A DNA stretch of 64,000 nt from Vitis vinifera. Lineage: Eukaryota > Streptophyta > Magnoliopsida > Vitales > Vitaceae. The first letter of the stretch is position 1. Each line of letters begins with the position of its first letter. Shown here in pieces: positions 52,901-63,074 of the stretch. Position numbers and translations under genes: made by a program. The stretch spans positions 6,702,501-6,766,500 of the forward strand of contig NC_081823.1 in assembly GCF_030704535.1 (NCBI RefSeq), read 5' to 3'. The notes below the pieces were generated by a model. It ran no database searches and had not been told where the DNA came from. It saw only the letters and a list, made by a program, of their open reading frames with translations.

Positions 52901-53107
52901 ACTAAGAATACAGTGAAATGCAAAGGAAGAATGAGAATTGGAGATATGTAGAAATCTTTTTTCTTGTATCAAAGTCGCTTAGGAACGAAATGCTGATTCT
53001 GCATTGCATTCGCAGGAAAATCAGAAAGTGCGAAATGGAATCGAAATTGAAGAGAGCGTTCGGAGATCCACCTGAGGTACGGCTTCAGTTTCGTCGATCT
53101 CTTCCAT
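37642..53107 (-). CDS. MSH5: MutS homologue MSH5, meiotic recombination protein, 34 exons, 807 residues
   Basis: Exons on the minus strand: 53072-53107, 51481-51512, 50882-50976, 50573-50653, 50429-50501, 49728-49791, 48019-48173, 47642-47743, 47544-47571, 47440-47471, 47296-47353, 46940-47026, 45851-45907, 45224-45325, 45080-45124, 44627-44704, 44252-44302, 44070-44151, 42397-42470, 42210-42309, 41804-41900, 41606-41695, 41417-41481, 41235-41293, 40422-40498, 40238-40324, 39871-39932, 39395-39456, 39243-39296, 39065-39150, 38692-38723, 38574-38597, 37823-37938, 37642-37722. They sum to 2,424 nt and every phase agrees. Walker A is TGPNYSGKS (about residues 568-576) and Walker [12 protein letters not shown] (about 644-653); the helical stretch [14 protein letters not shown] comes earlier. 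The N-terminal mismatch-reading domain of bacterial MutS is absent, as usual for MSH5. With MSH4 it forms the clamp that stabilises crossover intermediates. The gene looks intact. Confidence 0.95.
42937..43033 (+). repeat. G-rich quadruplex-prone tract in MSH5 intron 18
   Basis: About 97 bp of the plus strand is mostly G, with well over ten runs of three or more G (for example GGAGGGGGGTGGGGGTG and GGCGGGGGGGGAGAGGG) in an otherwise AT-rich intron. The MSH5 transcript carries the C-rich complement. Such DNA fits several overlapping G-quadruplex patterns. Confidence 0.85.
46150..46730 (+). mobile_element. Possible solo LTR in MSH5 intron 12
   Basis: A block of about 580 bp differs from the surrounding intron. 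It has a TATA-like TCTATATATACCC near 46495, a T-rich tract, repeated GTGTGATTGCC/GTGATTACC phrases and an end near TTTTAACA, all LTR-like. No target duplication could be matched, so the call is tentative. Confidence 0.3.
49880..49912. repeat. (AT)n microsatellite in MSH5 intron 6/5 region
   Basis: A run of about 16 AT units in the intron just upstream of the exon at 49728-49791. Confidence 0.85.
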
Positions 53108-53243
53108 GGCTTGTGCTCGGAGCTGAGACAGAGAGTGAGAGCTCTGACGTATGGCCCCGTGTCCTTAAATAGTTTGCAGGGAGGTCAGGCGATCGAGACC
53201 AAAAACAGCCACAACGAATGGAACCGTTTTCCCAAGCCTACAG

Positions 53244-53256
53244 AACGACGCCGTTT
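53244..53256 (-). promoter_or_regulatory. AACGACGCCGTTT motif upstream of MSH5
   Basis: This near-palindromic motif lies about 140 bp upstream of the MSH5 ATG, close to the likely transcription start. A close relative, AAACGACACCGTTTT, occurs at 20045-20059. Such motifs recur near plant gene starts; the function here is inferred. Confidence 0.35.
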
Positions 53257-53510
53257 CGCACTACAGTGCCTACCAACACCGCAACCCGGTACGTTTGGCA
53301 TTATTTCCCTTTTTTAGTTTAATTTTTTAGATTCTTGCGGAAAGTTATTTTTTGTTGGTACCGACCACCTATAAGGTGACGACACGTAGATAACTTTACT
53401 GCATGATTTTATGTCCTAATTTTATCTTTTTATATATATCCATATATTTAATCCCATGGTCATGGAGATGAAAATCAGTAGATACCGATATGGTAACTTA
53501 GAGTCCATTT

Positions 53511-53722
53511 GATAGTAATTTTAGGAAGTATTTATAATATTTTTAATACCTGAAAATTTTTATCATTTAAATATTAGAAATGCTAAAATTGTTTCCTAAA
53601 GTATTAAAGTGATTTTAAAAAGTATTTTTAACATTTCTAATAATTAAAATATAAAAATTTTAAAATACAAAAAAAAAATTAAAAATGCTTTTTAAAATTA
53701 CTATCAAATACACTTTTAGAGT
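53511..53722. mobile_element. Hairpin MITE-like element
   Basis: The left arm GAGTCCATTTGATAGTAATT pairs with the right arm AATTACTATCAAATACACTT, with AAGTATTT-type repeats between. It belongs to the same family as the elements at 13684 and 32894. Confidence 0.6.
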
Positions 53723-54983
53723 GTGGTGGACAATACTTTTATTTGAAGTGTTTTTATTGAAAATATTTTCTTTAAAAATATTTTTACAAAAATTACCTAT
53801 TAAGTATTGCCTCATAAAACATTAAAAATGATTTTTTAAAGTTTTAAACGTATTTTATAAATTTTACTAAACACCTAGTGCTTTTTTAAAAACACTTTCT
53901 AAGTTAAAAACATTTCATAAAATCACTATTAAATGAAATTTTGATATATTTAAAATAAATAAAATTCAAATAAACTCAGTTGGATATTTGAGAAAATTTA
54001 ATATTTTTTATTTTATAATTATATTTTTTTAAATTAAACTATTTTAAAATTATTGACTTATTTTACCAAGTGTGGGAACAAGGCCTTTTATTAGCCCTCC
54101 AAGAGTTATATCTGTGTCATTATGGATGAATCATCAAATTAGTACGTATCTCTTGTTAATTTTAATTAATATTTATCCTCATTAATTTTAATTATATTTA
54201 CTTTTAATAGTAAATAATAAATTTGTTTATTAAATAACCATATTAAAAGTTTTGTAAAGGCATAAAATAATTATAAAATACTCAATATAAAAAATGAATT
54301 GTAGATGTAGAGTTGGATATAAAAGAGACTCTCATTAGACTTGGGTAAATAAGACAAAAGATATTTAAAATTCAAAATAAGTTCATTATTTTGACTTCTT
54401 AAAGCTATTTTTAATTTTAATAAGTTGGAGCATTAAGTTCCTTTACAAAGCATGTTTAATCTATTGAATGACTTAAATTAAGTTATTAAGTCATATCAAA
54501 ATTAAGTTGATTTATTAAACATCCTTACTTAAAACTTATTTCATAATTCTTATTTCAAATCTTAAGCTTGTTTGTTAAAAATTAACTTAATTTCTTTTTC
54601 AAAGCTATTAAGTTAATTGTGAAACCAATGTTTAGTTAATATCTGTTTTGATGATAACAAAACAAAATTTGAAACTAATGATTATATTTCAACTATGATT
54701 AAGCAATAAGATTTTCAAAGTGACAGTCATAAAGACAAAATTAAGTCAAAGGAAAATCAATAAGGAAAAAAAAATCAAAGAAAAGCATTTTTCAAGACAT
54801 AAGTTTTATAAGGTATTTTTGTAGGGTTGTTGGTGCACTAGATTTTTTCATTCATTATATTCTTTACTTATGCACTAAAATCATCTAAGAATTACTTTGG
54901 GTTAAATCTTTTTAAAATTAGATGATTCCATTTCATGTTTTCAACTGAAATCTTATGTCAAATGCTTTCCAAACTAATTTAAA

Positions 54984-55011
54984 GGCTTTGTTTGGTTCTC
55001 GGAAAATGCTA
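54984..55011 (+). repeat. Left terminal inverted repeat of the Harbinger element
   Basis: It starts GGCTTTGTTTGGTTCTCGG and ends AAAATGCTA; it pairs with 63047-63074. Confidence 0.9.
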
Positions 55012-55250
55012 AGGAAAGGAAAAAAAATGTAGAGGAAAATGGTTTTCTTTAGTTTGGATGACATGGAAAACAAGATAGACAAAAAATATAAAGGAAAGTA
55101 TTAAAGAAAATATTGTAATATTTTCCGTATTATTTTCCTTAAAAAATAACGAGGAAAATAAGAGAAAAAGAGAAGGGCAAAGGGGGAGAAATTTTTATCG
55201 GGCTCTTGTTCTCCAAGGCTTCACCTCTCACTTCCCCTTCATCGGTGGCT

Positions 55251-58200
55251 ATGGCTTCTCATCGTCGTCGACCCTTTCAAACGCTACCACAATCACTCCA
55301 ACCACCTTCCAGGGCCGAAAACCTACCATTTTCAGGCACTCGAGTTCCCATGGATGAAGTGCGCTCTTCAAATCAAGTTCCCATGGATGAAATAGATTCT
55401 TCAAATCCAGTGAATGTATTCGGATCCATGTCTTCAGATCAGGTATGAATTGAACTCCAATCCACCTCATCCTGTGAAAACTTGGAACCCAAGTTAATCG
55501 TTCTCTGTTGGGTTCTCTGTTTGGGTTTCTATGTTGCTTTTGCCTTTCCCGTTTCTTAAATTTCGCCAGAATTTTTCTAAACTTTCCTAGCTTGTTGCTT
55601 TCTAGATTTGATATGATTTTTACCCTTGATGTTCTGCTATTGTTTACTGGTTGATGGTTTTTTCATAATTTGGTTGGGGGAATGGGTCTACAGTTGTGTA
55701 TTGCATATATGTATCTTGTTGCTACCTCTGAGTGATTGGTTATTGTTTTGTATCATTGTTGGTGGCATCAATTTTTGGAAGGTTTATTGCATATATTCTG
55801 TAATTAGGCTTGTGTTTATTGCATATATGTGTATTGCATATATGCTGTAATTGGGAATTTGACATAATGTTCACACGGGAAATGCTTCATTTGATCCATA
55901 TTACTTGGTTTTTTCAATGACATGTGAATGTATATTTGACGAGAGAAGAGGGATGGCTCTTCTAGAAATGGTAAGTTGATCGCTAACCAGCCACACCAAA
56001 CCCTCTTTCATCATCATACTTATAGTTTTTCGAATTACTCTTCATTTGTTTCTCTTTAATAGCCAAATTGGTTCAATTGTCTAAAAATGAATCAAATTCC
56101 ATATGACTTGGCACAAAAATCACCTCAATTGATATCATTCCAAGGGATTCCCAAATGACTCTTTGTATTTCTTGATTTGCTAACATTATGAGAGTAGTTA
56201 CAGAACTTAAGTTGTACAGTAAGCATCAACTGGTAGGCTATGATCATTATGACTCTCTGGAGCTCTAAGAAAACCCGTAAGGCAGAAATTCTCAACTCGT
56301 GTAATGGGTTCAAAGTGGAATATATTGTATGAATATTCCATTATTTAATTTATTTTTGTGTTTATGTGATGTCATTCAATTGGATTCTTAAATTATTTAG
56401 CTTTACAAAGTTTGATGTTGTGTATAAGTAATCAAGTTTGAAGGCTATCTATTGATGTGTTTTCATTTAAGAATAATCTAGAATTTGACAAGCCTATTTG
56501 ATTAAAATGACATGTGGAAGGTGCAAAATTTCTTTTGTTTCTGGTGCTCAGGGTTTTCAAAATTGTCATGCTTTTTAACAGAACATATCAAATGGTTCTT
56601 ACTTCTGGAGGTTTTTTTTTTCTTTCCTATTTTTTTTTTTTTGGTTAATGCATAAGCATGACAGAGTGTATTGGTTGAGGCCTTTTTCTTGATTTGAAAA
56701 AGGGATGTCAGATTTCATCCAATGTGCAACAGGGTTAAAGTGAACCATGTTGGAATTGTTCACTTGAGAAACTTATTAATTATTTGAGAAAATGAACATG
56801 TGCCTTTTTGTGGCTTGGTCATTACAAAACAAAGAAGTTTCCCCTCTGGAACAAACCTAAGCCTACAATATGGGATTGTTTTGATATGGAAGATGAAGGG
56901 GAATATGATTGTGCTCTTTATAACATTCTTTTGTAGTGAAGGAGAAATTATGTCGGGAGAACTGAATCACGTGCCATAATTTACCACTACCATCCTATAG
57001 GTTTAGGGAATATGGAAATGTTGAATAGATCAACTGACATTGTCAAGGAAATTTTGTGATGTAGTTTTGAGAAGCATGCTATGATACCCAGACTCTCCAA
57101 TTGCACCTTGTGTAATTGTGTCAACATAATGTGACTATTTGCTTCAAATGTTACCTTGTTAGATACTCCTACTTTGCTCCAAAGTCCAAATGGTACAAGT
57201 CCATGCCACTACTAGATCTCCAGACTTTCAAGACCACTGAGGCATTCTAATCCAAACCTACTCTCCTAAAAGATGCAATCTCCCCACGTCCTTTTACCAT
57301 TAGTTTTTAGAATATGAAATTTCATGATTTCAATCATTGGGAGTGTTGCAGGCAGGCCTTTCCTTTGTCAAAACCTACATCATGGCAAAAACATACCCAA
57401 TTTAAATTATGAATGAGTAGACATACCCAGTTTAAAATAAGGAAGAGTGGTCTCTGCTTTTGTTATTTTGAGTAAGGAAAGTAGAGTTCAAAGAAAATTG
57501 CTAATATTTATGATATATGAAAGCCCGTACTTGATTGAAAGCAAGGAAAGGATATGGCTGGGACAATAAATGGATATATCTAATATCTATATCAATAAAG
57601 GGGATGCGGGCAATGTAGTTCTCTTATAAGCACATTTCTTTTAGAATAGGACAACCTGTGCTAAGCCTTCTAAGTATTGCAGGCAGCCCAAGGACCAGAG
57701 ATTAGGTGATCAATAAATATGTAGGCACCTTTCTTAAAATACTATAGTATACATCCAGAGTCAGCCAGAAGGTTTGTTTAACATGTGCCCTATTTCACAG
57801 CACTCTCTCTCTCTTTGATTGGGATTCTTCAACCATAAAGTTTTTTTTTTTAATATCAACTAGTTATTCTAGATGCTTATCAGCTCTCACTGATCTGAAC
57901 CCACCAATTATAATTTATTTTGTTTCCCCATTACTTTCCCAATACCAAACATCACCGGCATTTAACATTTGATAAAAATTAAGGCCCATTCAGTTTATCT
58001 ACCAGAAATACAAAAGAGATAGAAACAAAATAAACACCAAAAATCAAGGCCATGTTTGGGATTGCTTCCTAACATAGTTTTTTTTTGTTGCATTTGAACT
58101 AAAATATAGATTCATTTGAACTAAAATAGTGTATGGGTTTTCCATTTCTTTTTACCTAATTTACTTTTCTATTATTTGTGCAGGCAAAGCAAGTTCATCC

Positions 58201-59872
58201 TGATAAAAATCCGAGTGACCCTTTGGCAGCTGAACAATCTCAGGTAAGTTCACTTCTTTGTCATTCATTCATCATCTTCTTCTTAATACTCTACTCTCCT
58301 TCATTCATCCCAAAACCAAGTGGAGGACTAAGTATTCTTAAGTAGTCATGCAAATTTGAGATTGAATAATGAACTTAGAAAGAGTTTCATTTTGTTATCA
58401 TGCTTTAAACTAGACATTTCAACTCTAGTAAGGTTTGTTTTACCATAAGTGGTAACTGGTCATTAATTTAACTATCATAAATAGTCATAATCAATCTTAG
58501 ATTAAGTTAATTTAACTATCACATTTCAAGACTGAATAATGACTTTACTAAATCATTCCTCTTACTTTGCTATCATGTAGACTTATAATGAAGAGTGGCA
58601 AAGACTTAGAAGATGGGCTGCAACTTGTGTAGCTATGTATGCTGCATATATGGCAATTCTTGTTTCGGTTTATCATCGCTCAAACTATTTGGAGAGATCA
58701 ATCTCTAATGAAGGAGATTATGAACGACATGCTTTGATGGAAAGACTTACACTAATGGATAATGAAGATTGTTATAATCAACTACGTATGGGAAAGGATG
58801 CATTCGCAAGACTAGTAAACATTCTTCAGGGAACATGTCATCTTAGAAATAGTGCACATAGTAATGTAGAAGAACAAGTTGCCAAATTCCTTCACATTGT
58901 TGGTCATAATTTAAGGAATAGAACTATGAAATTTTATTTCAAGCGTTCTAGTGAAACTGTTAGTCGTCACTTTCATCAAGTTCTTAGAGCTATAATATCT
59001 TTAGATGATGTCTTCTTAAAGCAGCCTGATGGATTAAAGTGCCCTCAAGAAATCAAGGACAATACCAAATTTTGGCCCTACTTTAAGGTAAACTTACTTA
59101 TCTAATAAACATCATTAGAATATTATTTATATTTTAAAATAAACTAATAATTTTGTTTCTTTATAGGATTGCATAGGGGCGATTGATGGGTCACATTTTC
59201 ATGTAAAAGTGTCAAATGAGGTTGTACAAAGGTATCGAGGGCGAAAGTACTATCCAACACAAAATGTTTTAGCAGCATGTTCCTTTGACTTGAAGTTCAC
59301 ATATGTTTTACCTGGTTGGGAAGGATCTACATCAGACTCGAGAATCCTAGATAATGCATTAATGAGAGATTTTGATAAATTGATTGTTCCACAAGGTGAT
59401 TATTGGTGATTAGATAATAATTTATTAGCTCAAGTGACTATTACTAATAATAAATATCCTTTGTCTATGCTTCTTAGGTAAATATTATTTGGCTGATGCG
59501 AGTTTTTAGCTAAAAACTGGATTTCTTACCCCATATAGAAGCACTCGTTACCATTTAAAAGAGTATAGTGTTCATCAACCAGAAAATGCTAGAGAGGTTT
59601 TCAACCTTCGACACTCGTCCTTGAGAAATGCAATTGAAAGGGCATTAGGTGTTTTGAAGAAAAGGTTTCCAATAATAGCTAGTGGGACGGAGCCACATTA
59701 CCCTGTTAACACACAATCTGATATTATACTAGCATGTTGTATCCTCCATAACTATCTCATGGGTGTTGATCCAAATGAAAGATTAATAGCAGAGGCCGAT
59801 AGAGAGCTTTTTAGCAAAGAAGCGGAGTTTGAATCAATGGTCTTGAGTTTAGTTGAAAAATGCAAGGAATGA
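55251..59872 (+). pseudogene. HARBI1-type transposase gene of the Harbinger element, one nonsense codon
   Basis: Exons 55251-55442, 58184-58243, 58581-59087, 59167-59395 and 59478-59872 join in frame with GT-AG introns. Exon 1 begins MASHRRRPF (ATG 55206 is an in-frame alternative) and carries an internal duplication, VPMDE(V/I)..SSN. Exon 2 encodes a DnaJ-like HPDKNP segment. Exons 3-5 are the transposase: a helical N-terminal region (GKDAFARLVNIL), then the DDE catalytic positions in IGAIDGSHF (Asp near residue 260), GSTSDSRIL (Asp near 310) and [15 protein letters not shown] (Glu). The ending ILHNYLMG is typical of the family. A TAG at 59507-59509 interrupts exon 5 between the second Asp and the Glu, probably from CAG. 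Otherwise the frame is intact, so decay is slight. Confidence 0.9.
58184..58243 (+). other. DnaJ J-domain exon (HPD motif) inside the transposase gene
   Basis: This 60-bp exon encodes AKQVHPDKNPSDPLAAEQSQ. HPD is the invariant J-domain loop that activates Hsp70, and in plant DnaJ proteins of the ATJ/DnaJ-10 type it is followed by a similar NPxDPxAAxxFQ stretch. The exon has a strong acceptor (TTTGTGCAG) and donor (CAG|GTAAGT) and is phase 0 on both sides. It joins SSDQ of exon 1 to TYNEEW of exon 3. J-domain helices I, II and the rest of III were not found nearby, so it cannot form a whole J-domain. Confidence 0.75.
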
Positions 59873-60125
59873 GAAATCTTAAGGGAGAAAATAGTCATGG
59901 ATATGTGGAAAGATTACAATAGAAACTGTTGATGAGTCATTTTATTTTATGGTTCTTTTCTTGTATAGTTTTTTGTGTTTCATATTAAGTACGATGATTG
60001 TATTTAGAACTATAACTCCTCAGTTAAAATCACACTTTGAATGAGTTACAATGAAGTTATTATTATATCTCCTCCTCTTGACTTTTCATTTTAAACATAT
60101 ATATATATATGTATTATTATTTCAG

Positions 60126-61190
60126 ATGGAAAATAGTGAAGGCTTTGAAGTACACAAAAGTGTAAGTGAAAAAAGAAACTTGACTTGGATTGATGAAATG
60201 GACAACTTTTTGGTTGATCGATTAATGGAGCAAATGCATAAAGGGAAAAAGATAGGAGGAGTCTTCACCAAGACAGCTTATGCAATGGTTGCGTGAGAAA
60301 TTAGGGAAAATTTTGAATTGAGTTGTAACTCTGAACACATAAAAAATAGAATGAAAACTTAAAAAAAAAACTTTTATGCTGCTCAAGAAGTTTTACAAAA
60401 TGGTAGTGGATTTGGTTTCAATGAATCAACTCAAATGATCGAAGCTACCACAAAAGTATGGACTACTTACACTAAGGTGAGTTAATTATTATTTTTGAGT
60501 TATTAGAAATAAAATTTTTGCATGTAATGTAGAGTTATAAATTTCTAATTGACATTATCACAATTGAACTCGAGTTTTGTTAATATTTGTTTTTTCTGAT
60601 GTTAAAAGGCACACCCAAGAGCATCTCAGCTCAAACACAAACCTATTAGAAATTATGATAAGTTGTCCATTCTTCTTGGAAAAGATCGAGCAACAGGAAG
60701 TCTTGCTACAGGTGCAAAAGAAAGACAACTTTGTTGGGCCTAGGAACAAAATTTGGATGACACGATTCCATTAGGATCATCACAACATGGGATCAGAGAT
60801 GAAACATTTGCTAATGTTGAAAATGAAGCAACAACTGAGACATCTTTCTCATCTGCAAATGCATTTGTTTCTGCACCAAAGTCAAACAAAGAAACAAAAA
60901 AGCGAAAAGCAAAATATGCTGACATTGTAAGTGAAAAATTAAGATCAATTAGAGTTGGAATGGATGCAGTTGTTGCGGCTCTTGATAGAAGCAACCTTGA
61001 AAATTATATAGAAGAGCAATTGTTTGAAGAGATTGCTAAGATTGGAGGCATGAGTGATGTATCTCATATGAAAGCATATCAAGCTCTTGTCGGTGATGTG
61101 AGTGCAGCTCGAGCCTTCCTTGCTTGTCCAATTGATAGGCGTAAGCTTTGGTTGTCAATTAAATTTGGACCTACTTTTTTTTATGCCTAA
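60126..61190 (+). pseudogene. Myb/SANT-like gene of the Harbinger element, three stop codons
   Basis: Exons 60126-60476 and 60609-61190 encode the second protein of a Harbinger element. A Myb/SANT-like domain begins LTWIDEMDNFLVDRLMEQM and continues through NSEHIKNRMKT, and exon 2 has the NYDKLSILLGKDRATG motif. In autonomous elements this protein binds the transposon ends and partners the transposase. Three in-frame stops break it: TGA 60294-60296, TAA 60360-60362 (where relatives have Trp after RMKT) and TAG 60741-60743. The C-terminal part, after 60744, is open to TAA at 61190. Confidence 0.85.
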
Positions 61191-61365
61191 TTTGAGATGG
61201 AGATTTTTTTTTTTTAGTTTTACTTTTGTTTTAGGGCTATACGTGAAGTTTTGATGTCAAAACTCATGGATGATAGACTATTAGAAATTGATCTATTATA
61301 TTTTTAGGCTTATGAAGACTTTTTTTTTTATTCATCTATCTTTTCAGCATGTTATTCAATTATTC

Positions 61366-61537
61366 CTTTGTTTGGTTAGCTGAAAAATGGAGGAAATTAT
61401 GTTTTTTTCAGTTTAGACCAACTTATTGTTTCTTGAGTTTTCGATAATTTACAAATTGAATTTCAAATTCTAGACTTCTTCTTTCATTGAATTCTCTGAT
61501 TATCTACGTTTTTGTGGCTACCAAACATAGCACAAAG
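61366..61537. mobile_element. Small nested MITE-like unit
   Basis: CTTTGTTTGGTTAGC at 61366 and the inverted GGCTACCAAACATAGCACAAAG ending at 61537 bound about 170 bp. The ends echo the termini of the large element (TTTGTTTGGTT), suggesting a related non-autonomous copy or an internal end remnant. Weakly supported. Confidence 0.35.
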
Positions 61538-63046
61538 TTCAGTTTGATTGTCTCAGGTGCTTAAGGTGATATGTTTTGTATAGATAGCATCATGGGGTTG
61601 TGGAGTAGCACTCTGTATAGTTGGCTAATTTTAGTGGTTGGCTGTTGTTAGAAGTTGTGTAAACCAACTTAAGGATAATCAATTCTACAGCTACTTTTAC
61701 CTTAGTTTTGATACTCGTTTTGGTTTTGGTTTGAGAATTGAGAACCTTTTTCGGGGGTGGTTTAGAAGCAGTTGGTTGAGATTCTGATGGTCCTACTAAT
61801 CTAGAATTATCACTTGCCATCTCTAACTGCTATTGATGTTGTTGAAACAATAGATGCTTCTGATCAAAAGCCAGGTGATCAGACGTTGGCTTTATACTGA
61901 TAGGAGATTCCGGTTCCAACTGGGCCTCAGCTCTACTTGAAGTGGACGAATTCCATTTGGGTTCTATCTTCTTCATTAGACCCAATCATATGCTTTGACA
62001 TTCGACTTGAACGCTGACAATATGATACCAACAGTGAGTAGAGCACATGAGACGCTTCATATGATACTTAAGATAGAAATTTCCATTTATTTATTGCAAC
62101 TAACGATGCAGAGTTCTCTACAGCCAGCCACGAGGGCACACAACATTTGATTAAAATGCTTCTGAATGGTGTGATATTTAAAGGAGTAGTAGAGTGGAAG
62201 CACGAATTTAACATGTTGATGAATACGACACACAACTATGTGAGATTGTGGAGGAGTCACATGCTTGATGTTTACATGTTACTGCCTCTTCCACCCATCA
62301 TATGCTCCATTGAGCAGCAGTTATATTGTAAGCGAGAAATGATCGTTTGGGCAAAAGCGTGTTTGGTTTCCAAAAACTAGAGACACCACTGTTTTACACA
62401 ATGAAGCGTTGTAGATTTGATGTTAATTTGTAAGAAGATTGGGAATAATTTGTTGCTAGATTTAGGAGTGGGAAAACGATTCAGCGGATGTAAAATGAGG
62501 AGATGTAAAATGGGCCCCAGCTCTTAATTTCGAATTTTATATTTTATATATTAGTTTTTTATTTTTACATTATATGAACATATTTTATTTCTAAATTTTG
62601 ATTCCGAAAATCCTTTTGAATTTTTTAAGAACTTTTTATTAGCTATAAATGTTCCCTTGAAAATAAAAAATAGTTATTACTCGTATATTTTATTTGTATT
62701 ACATGAGGAAAATTTTATACATAAATCTTATAATTATTAATAAAAAAAATAATAACAGAGACTTTTTATGAGCAATGTTTTATGTCGAAAAATTCACGTT
62801 TTTCAACAGTTTTTTTATTGGATTAATTTATTTTATTAGTCAACAAATTGATAACCATTTAAGACAAATTGTTGATTTTATTTTCCTTCCATTTTTCCTT
62901 ACTTTTTTTGTGGTTAACCAAACAAAAGAAAATGAATTTTTTTTTTTCCCCTAAATTTTCCATGGATAATCAAACAAGTGAAAAAAATTATATTCATTTC
63001 CTTACCTTTTTTTTTCCTTCAATTTTTCTTCCCAATTTTCTTTCTC

Positions 63047-63074
63047 TAGCATTTTCCGAGAACCAAACAGAGCT
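63047..63074 (-). repeat. Right terminal inverted repeat of the Harbinger element
   Basis: Reads TAGCATTTTCCGAGAAC on the plus strand and ends CCAAACAGAGCT. It pairs with 54984-55011 with two mismatches. Confidence 0.9.

Larger units (their letters stand above)
53108..54982. other. Intergenic region between MSH5 and the Harbinger element
   Basis: 53108-53300 is the MSH5 5' leader/promoter, including AACGACGCCGTTT. From 53511 there are hairpin MITE-like repeats (53511-53722 and a second decayed one at about 53730-53945). 54000-54600 is AT-rich with internal inverted repeats. 54630-54982 resembles the start of an LTR (TTTTGATGATAACAAAAC) that resumes on the far side of the Harbinger element. 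No gene found. Confidence 0.5.
54983..63074 (+). mobile_element. PIF/Harbinger DNA transposon, about 8.1 kb, decayed
   Basis: Terminal inverted repeats of 28 bp match at 26 positions (54984-55011 and 63047-63074). Subterminal sequence is purine-rich on the left and pyrimidine-rich on the right, as in this superfamily. Inside are a HARBI1-type DDE transposase gene and a Myb/SANT-like gene, the standard two-gene content. TAA lies at both junctions, fitting the 3-bp TWA target duplication, though exact ends are uncertain by 1-2 bp. 55443-58183 is a long first intron with nothing recognised. 61191-63046 is non-coding apart from a nested MITE-like unit. Stop codons in both genes show it is no longer autonomous. 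Confidence 0.9.

Noticed and set aside
61590..61820. A 76-residue minus-strand frame rich in Lys/Thr
   Set aside because: No retroelement or host motif could be confirmed; it sits in the non-coding tail of the Harbinger element.
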